A DNA stretch of 64,000 nt from DATEDA01 sp963827595 (lineage in GTDB: Bacteria > Pseudomonadota > Gammaproteobacteria > Burkholderiales > SG8-39), in assembly GCA_963827595.1 (NCBI GenBank), contig CAWHBT010000013.1:310001-374000 (forward strand). The letters run 5' to 3'. The notes beneath the pieces were generated by a model that was not told the DNA's origin, did not search any database, and saw only the letters and a list, made by a program, of their open reading frames with translations. Both the position numbers and the translations under genes were made by a program. Shown in pieces: positions 34,722-44,987 of the stretch. How positions within the stretch are numbered: position 1 is the first letter of the stretch; every line of letters starts with the position of its first letter.

Positions 34722-37054
34722 ATGTCGTTTCTGGACTCGCGAACCAGCTCGGCGCGCCAGGGCGTCGGCAAGCCCGTGCCGCGCCGCGAAGACGAGCGCC
34801 TGCTCACCGGTCGGGGCTGCTATAGCGACGACTTCAGCCTGCCGGGCCAGGTCTACGCAGTTCTGGTGCGCTCCCCGTACGCTCACGCACGTATCCGGGG
34901 CATCGATCGCCGCCGACGCCCTCGCGAGCGCCGGGGTGATCGCGGTCCTCACTGGCCGTGACGCGGCGCACGATGGGCTGAAGCCGATCCCCTACCGTCC
35001 GATCTCCCCCAACCCGCACGAGGTGCCGCTCCGGAACCGCGACGGCTCGCCGGTATTCCTGGCGCCGTATCCGCCGCTGCCGCCCGACGCGGCGCGCTTC
35101 GTGGGCGAGGCCGTCGCCGTGGTCGTGGCCGAGACGGTTGCCGCGGCGAAGGACGCCGCCGAGCGGGTGGTCGTGGACTACGAGCCCCTGGCCGCCGTCA
35201 CCGCGACCCGGGACGCGACTGCCGCGGACGCGCCGCGGGTCTGGAGCGAGATCGCTTCGAACGTCTGCGTCGACTGCGACGCCGGCGACGCCGCAGCGAC
35301 CGAGGCGGCTTTCCGGCGCGCCGCGCACGTCGTGCGGCTCGAGACGACCATCAATCGCGTCACCGGCGTCCCGATGGAGCCGCGGGCCGCGCTCGCCGAG
35401 TATGACGCAGCGAGCGGCCGTTACACGGTCTATGCCGCGTCGGGCGGGGTGCAGCGGCACCGCAGCGAGCTCGCGGGCGCGCTCGGGGTCTCCGAAAGCG
35501 CGGTGCGAATGATCACGCGCGATCTTGGCGGCAACTACGGGGCGCGCAACAACCTCTACCCGGAATTCGCGCTCGTCGCCTGGGCCGCCCGGCGGGTGCG
35601 CCGGCCGGTCAAGTGGACCTGCGAGCGGCAGGAGGCGTTTCTCAGCGACGAGCACGCCCGCGACCTCGCGTCCCGGGCGGAGCTGGCGCTCGACGCCGAG
35701 GGCAATTTCCTCGCGCTCCGCTGCGTCAACACCAGCAACGTCGGGGCGCACGCGGTGTCGTTCATCCCGCTCGCCAAGGGCATCGGCGTCTCGACCAGCG
35801 TGTACCGCTTTCCCGCGGCGTCGATCCGCGGCCAGGCGGTGCTGAGCAACACTTCGCCGACGACACCGTACCGCGCGGCCGGCCGTCCCGAGGTGATGTT
35901 CATCGTCGAGCGCCTCATCGATCTCGCCGCGCGCCGCCACGGCTTCGATCGCGTCGCCCTGCGGCGCCGGAACCTGGTGCCCGCGAGCGCGATGCCGTAC
36001 CGCAATCCGTTCGGCCTGGTCTACGACAGCGGCGACTACGCGGGGGTGCAGGACCGCGTGCTCGCGCTCGCCGACTGGGCCGGGTTCGAGGCGCGCCGCG
36101 CCGAGGCGCGCCGGCGCGGCCGCTATCGCGGCATCGGGCTCGGCAACTACATCGAGCTCAACACCGGGGTGCCGCGCGAGCGCGCCGAGATCCGCGTGCT
36201 GCCCGAGGGCCGCATCGACGTCGTCATCGGCACGCTCTCGTCCGGGCAGGGCCACGAGACGAGCTTCGCGCAGCTCATGGCGGAGTGGTTCGACGTCGAG
36301 CTCGCGCAGGTGCGCCTCATCACCGGCGACACCGACGTCGCGCCGGTCGGCGGCGGGTCGCATTCGGGCCGCTCGATGCGCATGGCTGCCGTGGTCATGG
36401 CGCGGGCCTCGGACGAGATCGTGGAGAAGGGCAGGCAGATCGCCGCAGGCCTGCTCGAAGCCGCGGCGAGCGACATCGAGTTCGCCCGCGGGCGGTTCAC
36501 CGTGAAGGGGACCGACCGCTCGGTGGGCCTCTTCGAGGCGGCCGCGGCTGCACCGCTCGCCGGCGCGCACGACGAGACGACGCCGCTGCCCTCGTATCCC
36601 TACGGCTGCGCCGTCTGCGAGGTCGAGGTCGACCCGGAGACCGGTGTGGTCGAGGTCGTCCGCCACTCGTCGGTCGACGACTGCGGCCGGGCCGTGAACC
36701 CGCTCATCCTGCATGGCCAGACCCACGGCGGGATCGCCGCGGGCGTCGGTCAGGCGCTATGGGAGAGCTGCCACTACGATCCCGAGACCGGACAGCTGCT
36801 GTCGGCGAGCTTCATGGACTACGCGATGCCGCGGGCGGACCAGTTTCCGGACGTTCGCAACCGAGATCAGCGAGGTGCCGTCGACCACGCATCCTCTCGG
36901 CATGCGCGGCGGCGGGGAGGGCGGGACGACGCCCGCGCTTGCGGCCGTGGCCAACGCCATCGTGGACGCCCTGGCCCACCTCGGCGTCGAGCACATCGAG
37001 CTGCCGGCGACGCCGGAGCGCGTCTGGCGCGCGCTCCGCGCCGCGCGCGCCTAG
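34722..37054 (+). CDS. Molybdenum hydroxylase large subunit, xanthine-dehydrogenase family (two frameshifts)
   Basis: About 777 residues, the normal size of a CoxL/XdhB-type molybdopterin subunit. The N-terminal hammerhead domain starts GKPVPRREDERLLTGRGCYS. Cofactor-binding elements include GQGHETSFAQLMAEWF and GGGSHSGRSMRMAAV, and the catalytic Glu is in GMRGGGEGGTTPALAAVANA. Frames break near 34909 and 36860; one base each restores continuity. No small [2Fe-2S] or FAD subunit lies next to it, which is unusual because these enzymes need both. It diverges from the oxygenase operon, 110 bp apart, and its stop overlaps that of the next gene. Confidence 0.85.
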
Positions 37055-38034
37055 AGGCCCTTCACGAACTCCAGGGTGTAGGCCTTCCGCCAGTCGAGGT
37101 TGGCGGGCAGCGCGCCGGCCGCCTGCATCTCCTTCGTGAACTGCTCCCAGCGCGCGTCGGTCATGATGCCGATCTTGCCGCCCGCGGCGTCGCCCGAGTC
37201 GAGGATGCCGAGCCGCTTCATCTCGCGCCAGGAGTACTCCATCAGGTCCGGGTCCATCTGCGGATTGGCCACCCGGATCGCGGCGTGCGCCTTGGCCGGG
37301 TTCTGCAGATAGGCCTTCCAGCCCTCCTGCGTTGCCTTGACGAAGGCACGCACCATTTCGGGCCGCTCGCGGATGGTCTTCTCGGTGGCGTCGATCGTGG
37401 TGGCATAGTTCGCCCAACCGTAGTCGGCGAGCAGCAGGCTCTGCAGGTCGAGCCCGACCTTGCGCGCGTTCCAGCCGTCGTTGGTGACGAAGCCCTGCTG
37501 GGAGAGCATCTTGTCGGAGCCGAGCGCGGCGTAGCCGGGCTCGAAGCCGCGGATCTGCTCGTCGGTGAAGCCGTACTTGCTCTTCAGCCACGGCCAGTAG
37601 TTGGTGCGCGCGATCGCCGGCAGGCGGATCGGCTTGCCCTTGAGATCCTGGAGCTTGTCGTGGCCCACGCCGACGTGGGTCACCAGCGTCTGCGGATCCT
37701 TCTGGAAGGTCGCGAAAACGGTGACGATCGGCACGCCCTGCGCCTGCGCGTTCAGCGTCCGCATGGCGGTGCCCATGATGAAATCGGTCTGCCCGGCCGC
37801 GAGCAGCTGATGGACGTTGACCTGCGGGCCGCCGGGCCGGATGGTGACGTCGAGCCCGGCGCGCTCGTAGAGGCCGTCGGCCTTGGCATGGAACAGGCCG
37901 CCGTGCTCGGCCTGCGGATACCAGTTCAGCGTGTAGCTCACCGGCACGGGCTTCTTCTCCTGCGCCCATGCGGTGCCACCGATCAGCGCCCCCGCCAGCA
38001 GCGTGACGCCCGACAACGCAACCGCGACTCTCAT
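37051..38034 (-). CDS. NMT1/THI5-like substrate-binding protein
   Basis: A 327-residue periplasmic protein; signal peptide MRVAVALSGVTLLAGALIGGTAWAQ. The mature part YTLNWYPQAEHGGLFHAKAD and GGPQVNVHQLLAAGQTDFIM match the protein at 25947-26915. Its stop codon shares CTAG with the stop of the Mo-hydroxylase on the other strand. It is divergent, by 77 bp, from the DUF2165-ATPase-permease operon, which probably supplies its membrane parts. Confidence 0.9.
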   Translation of the reverse strand: MRVAVALSGVTLLAGALIGGTAWAQEKKPVPVSYTLNWYPQAEHGGLFHAKADGLYERAGLDVTIRPGGPQVNVHQLLAAGQTDFIMGTAMRTLNAQAQGVPIVTVFATFQKDPQTLVTHVGVGHDKLQDLKGKPIRLPAIARTNYWPWLKSKYGFTDEQIRGFEPGYAALGSDKMLSQQGFVTNDGWNARKVGLDLQSLLLADYGWANYATTIDATEKTIRERPEMVRAFVKATQEGWKAYLQNPAKAHAAIRVANPQMDPDLMEYSWREMKRLGILDSGDAAGGKIGIMTDARWEQFTKEMQAAGALPANLDWRKAYTLEFVKGL

Positions 38035-38111
38035 GTCGATCCTCCGGGGATGGGAAAGCGGGACGGCTGATTCTATACTCCCCCGCGCATCGAGAAGCGG
38101 GGGAGCGAGAC

Positions 38112-38597
38112 ATGGAAGCGATTCGCGCGGCGCAGGCGCTGTTCGTGCTCTGGATTGGTGCGTTCGCGGCGCTGGTGGCGCTCAACAACATCGTCGACTA
38201 CGGCACCAACCTGCGGTTCGTCCGGCACGTGTTCAGCATGGACACCACGTTCGCCGATTCGTCGCTGCGGCGCCGGGCGATCCGGTGGCCGGCCTTCCAT
38301 CACGTCGCCTATTGCGCGCTCATCGCCGCCGAGGCTGCCACGGCCGGGCTGTGCCTGTGGGGCGCCGCGGTGCTGTTCGGCGCGCTCGGCCTGCCGGCGC
38401 CGGCGTTCCACGAGGCGAAGACCGCCGCGTTCCTGGGCCTCGCGCTCGGCTTCTCGATCTGGTTCGGCGGGTTCATGACCGTGGGCGGGCAGTGGTTCGC
38501 GAGCTGGCAGTCGAAGGAGTGGAACGGCCGCGAGGCCGCGTTCATGTTCTACACGCCGATCGCGCTCGTGTTCCTGATCCTCGCGCAGCAGGTCTGA
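38112..38597 (+). CDS. DUF2165 membrane protein
   Basis: A 161-residue inner-membrane protein with four helices and the family's NNIVDYGTNLRFVRHVFSMD near the N-terminus and GGQWFASWQSKEWNG before the last helix. Members are small integral membrane proteins of unknown role. It opens the operon that continues with an ABC ATPase 37 bp downstream. A TATACT hexamer (38074-38079) could be its -10 element; the ggggag ribosome-binding site is clear. Confidence 0.85.
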   Translation: MEAIRAAQALFVLWIGAFAALVALNNIVDYGTNLRFVRHVFSMDTTFADSSLRRRAIRWPAFHHVAYCALIAAEAATAGLCLWGAAVLFGALGLPAPAFHEAKTAAFLGLALGFSIWFGGFMTVGGQWFASWQSKEWNGREAAFMFYTPIALVFLILAQQV

Positions 38598-38634
38598 TCG
38601 ATCGGGCGCGAAGCCTGATACGATCCGCGGCGCC

Positions 38635-39420
38635 ATGCCCGACGCCTTCGTCGCCGTCGACCACGTCGATCTCGCCTACGACGAGGCGGGCGGCAACGCC
38701 GTCGAGGACGTGTCGCTCGCCATGCGCGAGCACGAGTTCATCGCGATCGTGGGCCCGAGCGGCTGCGGCAAGTCGACCTTCATGAAGCTGTGCTCGGGAC
38801 TGCTGCCCCCGACCAAGGGCACGGTCGTCGTGAACGGCCGCCCGGTGTCGGGGCCGCTCAAGATCGTGGGCATGGCGTTCCAGAACGCGACGCTGCTGCC
38901 GTGGCGGACCGCGCTCCAGAACGTGCTGCTGCCGCTGGAGATCGTCGAGCCCTACCGGTCGTCGTTCAAGCAGAAGCGCGCCGAGTACGAGGCGCGCGCC
39001 AGCGCGCTGCTCAAGTCGGTCGGGCTCGAGGGCTTCGAGCAGAAGTTCCCGTGGGAGCTCTCCGGCGGCATGCAGCAGCGCACCTCGATCTGCCGGGCGC
39101 TCGTGCACGAGCCGAAGCTCCTGCTGCTCGACGAGCCCTTCGCCGCGCTCGATGCCTTCACCCGCGAGGAGCTCTGGTGCGTGCTGCGCGACCTCTGGGC
39201 CCGGAATCGGTTCACGGTGGCGCTGGTGACCCACGATCTGCGCGAGGCGACGTTCCTCGCCGACACGGTCTACGTCATGAGCAAGCGCCCCGGGCGGATC
39301 CTGGCGCGACGCGAGATCGACCTGCCGCGGCCGCGCGAGCTCGAGGTGACCTACAGCGACCGGTTCGCCGAGATCGTGCTCGAGCTGCGCGAGCATATCG
39401 GCCGGATCAGGAAGGCCTAG
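38635..39420 (+). CDS. NitT/TauT-type ABC transporter ATPase
   Basis: A 261-residue ATPase with Walker A GPSGCGKSTFM, signature LSGGMQQRTSICRAL, Walker B LLLLDEPFAALDA and switch His in ALVTHDLREATFL. The GTG start of the permease lies four bases after its stop. It probably works with the divergent binding protein at 37051. Confidence 0.93.
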   Translation: MPDAFVAVDHVDLAYDEAGGNAVEDVSLAMREHEFIAIVGPSGCGKSTFMKLCSGLLPPTKGTVVVNGRPVSGPLKIVGMAFQNATLLPWRTALQNVLLPLEIVEPYRSSFKQKRAEYEARASALLKSVGLEGFEQKFPWELSGGMQQRTSICRALVHEPKLLLLDEPFAALDAFTREELWCVLRDLWARNRFTVALVTHDLREATFLADTVYVMSKRPGRILARREIDLPRPRELEVTYSDRFAEIVLELREHIGRIRKA

Positions 39421-39424
39421 GCCG

Positions 39425-40201
39425 GTGGCGAGCAAGCGGCCCAAATGGGAAGCCTGGTCGCCGTGGATCGTGCTCGCGGTGATTCTCCTCGCCTGGGAGG
39501 CGATCTGCCGCGGCTTCGACATCTCCGACTTCATCTTCCCCGCGCCGACGGCGATCGCGCAGTCGCTCATCCAGTACGCCGGCCCCATCGCTGGCCACGC
39601 CATGCAGACGTTCTGGAGCACGATGGCGGGCTTCGGGCTGGGGGTGGTCGTCGGCCTCGTGCTCGGCATCATCGTCGGCTCCTCCCGCCTCATGTACACG
39701 GCGCTGTACCCGCTGATGGTCGGCTTCAACAGCATCCCGAAGTCGGCGTTCGTGCCGGTGCTGGTGGTCTGGTTCGGGATCGGCACGGTGCCGGCGATCC
39801 TCACCGCGTTCGTCATCTGCTTCTTCCCGATCACGGTGAACATGGCCACCGGCCTCGCCACCATCGAGCCCGAGCTCGAGGACGTGCTGCGGGCCCTTGG
39901 CGCCAACCGCATGGACGTGCTGCTGAAGGTGGGGCTGCCGCGCTCGCTGCCGTACTTCTTCGGTTCGCTCAAGGTCGCGATCACGCTCGCGTTCGTGGGC
40001 TCGGTGGTGTCGGAGACGATCGCCGCGAACGACGGGATCGGCTACCTCATGATGTCGGCCGGGTCGCAGATGCGGATGCCGCTGGTGTTCGCGGGCCTCA
40101 CCGTCATCAGCGTCATGGCCATGGCCATGTACGTCGTGTTCGCCGTCCTGGAGAGGCGCATGACCGGCTGGGCGACTCGGGGCATGGACGCGCGCGCCTA
40201 G
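39425..40201 (+). CDS. NitT/TauT-type ABC transporter permease
   Basis: A 258-residue permease, six helices, EAA loop ELEDVLRALGANRMDVLLKV followed by GLPRSLPYFFGSLKVAITLA. Very similar to the permease at 22646-23419. GTG start. The UbiD gene follows after nine bases, linking import to decarboxylation. Confidence 0.93.
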   Translation: MASKRPKWEAWSPWIVLAVILLAWEAICRGFDISDFIFPAPTAIAQSLIQYAGPIAGHAMQTFWSTMAGFGLGVVVGLVLGIIVGSSRLMYTALYPLMVGFNSIPKSAFVPVLVVWFGIGTVPAILTAFVICFFPITVNMATGLATIEPELEDVLRALGANRMDVLLKVGLPRSLPYFFGSLKVAITLAFVGSVVSETIAANDGIGYLMMSAGSQMRMPLVFAGLTVISVMAMAMYVVFAVLERRMTGWATRGMDARA

Positions 40202-40210
40202 GAGCACGCC

Positions 40211-41554
40211 ATGAGCATCCACGATCTACGCTCCTGTATCGACGTCGTCCGTAACGCGGGCGAAATACACGAGATCCGGAAGCAGGTCGATCCGGTGCGC
40301 GAGCTCGGCGCCGTGCTGCGCGCCTGCGAGCGCGCCGGCAAGGCGGCGTTCTTCCACGACGTGGCGGGCTTCGAGGTTCCGGTCGTCGGCGGACTGCTCA
40401 GCTCGCCGCGGCTCATCGCGCTGGCGCTGGAGTGCGCGCTCGACGAAGTCACCCCGCGCATGGCGGCCGCGACCGAGCGACCCGTCAAGTACCAGATTCA
40501 CGCCGGGTCGGCGCCGTGCCAGGAAACCGTGGTCAAGAAGCCCGACCTGACGCGCTGGCCGATCCCGACGCACTCGCCGCTCGACGCCGGGCCGTTCATC
40601 ACCGCCGGCGTGGTGATTGCGCGCGACCCCGAGACCGGCCGCCACAACCTGTCCTACAACCGGATGCAGATCTACGGCCCGGACCGCGCCGGGATCAGCA
40701 TGAACATCTGGCGCCACATCAAGGCGTTCTTCGACAAGATCGAGCCGCAGGGCACGAACCTGCCGTTCTGCGTGGCGATCGGGCCCGACCCCGTGGTGAT
40801 GATGGCGGGCGCTTTCCGCTATGACGGCGACGAGTACGAAATCGCGGGCGCGCTGCGCGGCGCGCCGATCCCCGTCGTCCGAGCGCTGACCTGCGACGTG
40901 ATGGTGCCGGCCTGGACGGAGATCGTCCTGGAGGGGGAGGTGCTGGCCGGGGTGCGCCAGATGGAGGGCCCGATGGCCGAGTTCACCGGCCACTACTCGG
41001 GCGCCGACCCGAAGCACGTCGCGCGCATCACCGCCATCACGCACCGCGCCAAGCCGATCTTCCAGACCATGAACGGCGGCGGCTACGAGCACGTGAGCGT
41101 GGGCAACATGATCACGCGCGAGCCGCTGCTCGAGCGCTTCGTCCGCCACATCAGCCGGCGGGTGAAGGCGGTGCATCTGCCGCCCTACGCCGCCGGCTTC
41201 ACCGCGATCATCAGCCTCGAGAACCCGGAGCCGGGCGAGGCGCGCAACGTCGCCCTCGCCGCCATGGCCGGCCACGTCAACTTCAAGACCGTCATCGTGG
41301 TCGACGCCGACGTCGACATCTTCGATCCCGCGGACGTCATGTGGGCGCTCGGCACGCGCGTGCGCTGGGACGAGGACGTGGTGCCGATCCCGGGCGCGCA
41401 CGGCAACGAGCTCGATCCCGCCGCCGATGCCCATGGCGTCGTGTGCAAGGCGATCATCGACGCAACGCTGCCCGCCGAGGCGCGGAGCCGCTACATCAAG
41501 GTCGCCTATCCGCCGGTGGATCTGGAGAGCTATCTGCGGCCGGCTCGCGGATAG
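40211..41554 (+). CDS. UbiD-family decarboxylase (1)
   Basis: A 447-residue cytoplasmic (de)carboxylase of the UbiD family, which uses prenylated FMN to decarboxylate aromatic or alpha,beta-unsaturated acids. Core elements visible: HNLSYNRMQIYGPDRAGISM, MEGPMAEFTGHYSGADPKHV (with the Glu of the E-R-E proton relay region) and ENPEPGEARNVALAAMAGHV. The C-terminal PIPGAHGNELDPAAD matches the family ending. A ggag site precedes the ATG. It lies in one operon with the ABC importer; no UbiX-type prenyltransferase is in the window. Confidence 0.9.
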   Translation: MSIHDLRSCIDVVRNAGEIHEIRKQVDPVRELGAVLRACERAGKAAFFHDVAGFEVPVVGGLLSSPRLIALALECALDEVTPRMAAATERPVKYQIHAGSAPCQETVVKKPDLTRWPIPTHSPLDAGPFITAGVVIARDPETGRHNLSYNRMQIYGPDRAGISMNIWRHIKAFFDKIEPQGTNLPFCVAIGPDPVVMMAGAFRYDGDEYEIAGALRGAPIPVVRALTCDVMVPAWTEIVLEGEVLAGVRQMEGPMAEFTGHYSGADPKHVARITAITHRAKPIFQTMNGGGYEHVSVGNMITREPLLERFVRHISRRVKAVHLPPYAAGFTAIISLENPEPGEARNVALAAMAGHVNFKTVIVVDADVDIFDPADVMWALGTRVRWDEDVVPIPGAHGNELDPAADAHGVVCKAIIDATLPAEARSRYIKVAYPPVDLESYLRPARG

Positions 41555-41719
41555 GACGCAGGAAGGTCGCTGGCGCGCCCCTTGACAGGCCAAGTGGTTC
41601 CCCTAAAACGCTGGCGGGTGAGTAGAAGCGGTCAGCCGGATCGCGGACGGTGCAACGCCGCGGCGGTCCGGTCGGAGATTGCTCACAGGCGACGATTGCG
41701 ATCCTGACCGGGAGTTCCG

Positions 41720-42637
41720 ATGATCATCGATACCCACCTCCATCCCACGAACATCGTCGACGAGGCCTGGCGCCACACCGGCGAGCCGTTCAACGGCGAG
41801 CGCATGCTGAAGCTCATGGACGGCCCCTACATGATCAACGGCAAGCCGCGCCGGATCGACATGGGGTTCATCCAGCCGCCGCCGGGCAACACCCAGTGGC
41901 GCGAAGGCAACCGCACCGGGCGGCAGGGCATCCGCGACTACATGTCGTACTGCGCGGAGCTGTGCCAGAAGTATCCCGACCGCTTCATCGGCAACTTCAC
42001 CTACAACCCGCGCTTCGGCCCGGAGAACGGCGCCGCCGAGCTCGAGTTCCACGTCAAGGAGTACGGCTTCAAGATGCTGAAGCTGCACGCCAACATGCAC
42101 TCCTACCGCCCGGACCGGGCGCTCGACTGGCTGCGGCCGGCGATGCGCAAGTGCGACGAGCTCGGCGTGGTCGTGCTGATCCACACCGGCGACGGTCCGT
42201 ACAGCATCCCGACCCAGTTCTACCCGATCATCCGGGAGTTCCCGAACGTCCGATTCATCATCGGGCACTTCGGCATCCAGACCGGCGGCGTGTACTGCTT
42301 CGAGGCGTTCTGGATGACGATGGACACGCCGAACGTGTGGGTCGAGTCGGGCTGGTGCCTGCAGTCCCGGATCGTGGAGTTCGCGAAGGAGCTGCCGAAG
42401 CACAAGCTCGTGTTCGGGACCGACTCGCCGCCGAACGAACCGGGCATGTGGATCCGCCACCTCGAGGTGCTGTGCATGCCGCCGCCGCAAGGCCTCGACC
42501 TCGACGAGGCGACGCTGGAGGACTACCTGGGCAACAACATCGCGAAGCTCGTCGGCATCAAGCCGACCCCGCCGCCGAAGACCGTCGAGGAGGCGAACGA
42601 CCCGCCTCAAGGACACGTACGCGGAGTTAAGCGCTGA
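41720..42637 (+). CDS. ACMSD-like amidohydrolase-fold decarboxylase/hydrolase
   Basis: A 305-residue TIM-barrel enzyme of the amidohydrolase_2 group. Metal ligands: His6 and His8 (DTHLHP), the His of VLIHTGDGP, IIGHFGIQ, and the Asp of VFGTDSPPNEPG. Relatives include aminocarboxymuconate-semialdehyde and gamma-resorcylate decarboxylases, so non-oxidative decarboxylation is likely between two UbiD genes. The last ~15 residues may be altered by an indel: another frame (KDTYAELSAEVGRA) reads smoothly across the end. The 165 bp upstream hold no gene. Confidence 0.85.
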   Translation: MIIDTHLHPTNIVDEAWRHTGEPFNGERMLKLMDGPYMINGKPRRIDMGFIQPPPGNTQWREGNRTGRQGIRDYMSYCAELCQKYPDRFIGNFTYNPRFGPENGAAELEFHVKEYGFKMLKLHANMHSYRPDRALDWLRPAMRKCDELGVVVLIHTGDGPYSIPTQFYPIIREFPNVRFIIGHFGIQTGGVYCFEAFWMTMDTPNVWVESGWCLQSRIVEFAKELPKHKLVFGTDSPPNEPGMWIRHLEVLCMPPPQGLDLDEATLEDYLGNNIAKLVGIKPTPPPKTVEEANDPPQGHVRGVKR

Positions 42638-42650
42638 AGTCGGGCGGGCG

Positions 42651-44034
42651 ATGACGAACCCGCGCCCGCCGAGCCAGCAGGACCTCCGCGCCTTCCTCGA
42701 GGGCTATCAGGCCGCGCACCCCGAGGACGTCCTCGTCGTCCGGGACGAAGTCTCGGCCGATCAGGACGTCACCGCCGTCGTGTGGCAGCTCGCGGCGCAG
42801 GGGCGTCATCCCGTGGTCGTGTTCGAGCGCGTGGGCGGGCTCGGGGTCAAGGTCGTCACCAACGTCTTCGGATCGCGGGCGCGGATCGCGCGCCTGCTCG
42901 GCACTGACCCGGCGCGGCTTCACGAGACCTACCAGGCCCGCGCGCGCCAGCTCGTCGCGCCCCGCGTCGTGGCCTCGGGCCCGGTGCTCGATTCGGTCGA
43001 GCAAACGAAAATCGATCTCGGAACGCTGCCGCTCATGCGTCACTTCGAGACGGATCGGGCGCCCTACATCACCAACGGCATCGTCGCCGCCGAGCATCCC
43101 GACACGGGCGCCGGGAACCTCAGCTACCACCGCGCGATGCTGCACTCGAAGACCGAGCTCGCGACGAGCCTGCACTCCCGCGGCCATCTGTGGCGGCTGC
43201 TGCAGCTCGCGGGCGAGCGCGGCCGCTCGCTCCCGGTCGCGATGGTCATCGGCGCGCACCCGCTCTTCATGCTGGCGGCTTCCGCCCGGGTGGGTTTCGG
43301 CGTCGACGAGCGCCACATCGCCGGGGGCCTGTTCGGCGCGCCGCTGGAGGTGGTGCAGCACACCGAAATACGGCATCGCGGTGCCCGCGGCCGCCGAAAT
43401 CGTCCTCGAGGGCGTGATCGAGCCGGGGGCGCACGCCGAGGAAGGGCCGTTCGGCGAGTTCACCGGCTACTCGTCGAACCGCACGACCAACAACCTGCTG
43501 CGCGTCGAGACGATCCTGCGGCGGCGCGACGCGATCCTCGTCGACGTGGTCGGCGGCAATTCGGCCGAACACCTGAACCTCGGGCGCATCCCGCGCGAGT
43601 CCGAGATGGCGGAGAAGCTGACGGAGCGCTTTCCGAGCGTGACCGCGCTCCACTACCCGCGCTCGGGCACGCACTTTCACGCCTACGTCGCGCTGCGCCA
43701 GCGGCGCGAGGGCGAGGCCCGCCAGGTCATGCTCGGGCTGCTCGGGTGGGACCCCTACCTGAAGACCGTGATCGCCGTCGACGAGGACGTGGACATCACC
43801 GACGACGCCGAAGTGCTCTGGGCGTTGGCCACGCACTTCCAGCCGCACCGCGACGTCCTGATCATCGAAGGATTGCCCGGCAACGCGCTCGATCCCTCCG
43901 CCTCCAGCGCCGGCACCACCTCGCGCATGGGGCTCGACGCGACGCGCGGCCCGGGGTTCGAGGGCATCCGGGCGAAGGTTTCCGAGCGCGCCCTAGCGCG
44001 GGCGGCGGTGATCCTCGCCAAAGCGGGTCGCTAG
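42651..44034 (+). CDS. UbiD-family decarboxylase (2) (one frameshift)
   Basis: About 460 residues, a second and clearly different UbiD homologue. N-terminal VVWQLAAQGRHPVVVFERVG and GNLSYHRAMLHSKTELATSL are in one frame. A single-base break near 43363-43368 leads to KYGIAVPAAAEIVLEGVIEP, AEEGPFGEFTGYSSNRTTNN and the closing LPGNALDPSASSAGTTSRMG. It needs prenyl-FMN made elsewhere. The start lies 13 bp after the amidohydrolase stop, so the two decarboxylases and the amidohydrolase are one unit. Confidence 0.86.
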
Positions 44035-44075
44035 CGGGATCTGTCCAGGGGCGCGCGGCTGCGGGAACCGAGCGC

Positions 44076-44981
44076 GTGAACGAGGTCATCGAGGCTTTCA
44101 TCGCGAAGGCGCGCGCCAGGCGCAAGCGCCTCGTACTGCCCGAAGGGCACGACGAGCGGATCGTGGCGGCGGCGCGCCGCCTGCGCGACGAGGGAATTGC
44201 CGAACCGATCCTGCTCGGCGATCCGGAGGCAAGCGACCGGTTGGACGCCTATGCCGCGCTCTACGTCCAGGGCCGGCCCGATGCGAGTCCGAAGGTCGCG
44301 CGGCGCCTGGTCGCGAAGCCGCTCTTTCACGCCGGCATGATGCTGAAGGCGGGCGACGCCGATGCGATGGTCGCAGGAGCCGCCAATGCCACGGCGCGGG
44401 TGATCGAGGCCGGATTGATGACGGTGGGCCTCGCGCCCGGAATTGCGACGCCCTCGAGCTTCTTCCTGATGAGCCTTCCGCACCGCGTCCTCGTCTACGC
44501 CGACTGCGCGGTGAACGCCGATCCGACCGCGGAGCAGCTCGCCGACATCGCGCTCGCCTCGGCCGAGAGCTGCCGGACGCTCCTGAACGAAGAGCCGCGC
44601 GTCGCCCTGCTGTCGTTCTCGACGAAGGGCAGCGCAAAGCATGCGCATGTCGACAAGGTCACTCAGGCGCTGGAGATCGCGCGGCGGCGCGCGCCCGCGC
44701 TGGCGATCGACGGCGAGCTGCAGGCCGACGCGGCGCTGATCCCGGACGTCGCCGCGAAGAAGCTGAAGGAGCCGGGCCCGGTCGCCGGCCGGGCGAACGT
44801 GCTCGTCTTTCCCGACCTCGATGCCGGCAACATCGCCTACAAGCTCACGCAATACCTCGCCGGTGCGCGTGCGATCGGCCCGGTGCTGCAGGGATTCGCG
44901 CGCCCGATCAGCGATCTCTCGCGCGGCGCCACCGTCGAGGACGTGATGGCGACGGCGGCGATCGTGCTCGCGCAGGCCTGA
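44076..44981 (+). CDS. Phosphate acetyl/butyryltransferase
   Basis: A 301-residue PTA_PTB-fold enzyme that exchanges CoA and phosphate on an acyl group. Recognisable parts: KRLVLPEGHDERIVAAARRL, MVAGAANATARVIEAGLMTV, GIATPSSFFLM and FPDLDAGNIAYKLTQYLAGA. It lacks the N-terminal DRTGG extension of long Pta proteins. It starts at GTG 44076, 41 bp after UbiD (2), and may supply or recycle the acyl-CoA made by this pathway. It is convergent with citrate synthase. Confidence 0.88.
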   Translation: MNEVIEAFIAKARARRKRLVLPEGHDERIVAAARRLRDEGIAEPILLGDPEASDRLDAYAALYVQGRPDASPKVARRLVAKPLFHAGMMLKAGDADAMVAGAANATARVIEAGLMTVGLAPGIATPSSFFLMSLPHRVLVYADCAVNADPTAEQLADIALASAESCRTLLNEEPRVALLSFSTKGSAKHAHVDKVTQALEIARRRAPALAIDGELQADAALIPDVAAKKLKEPGPVAGRANVLVFPDLDAGNIAYKLTQYLAGARAIGPVLQGFARPISDLSRGATVEDVMATAAIVLAQA

Positions 44982-44987
44982 ACCGCG

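Noticed and set aside
34936..38070. Long 1044-codon open frame running through the Mo-hydroxylase and across the binding-protein gene
   Set aside because: Only the first part is the hydroxylase; after the frameshift near 36860 it is antisense shadow of the binding protein at 37051-38034.
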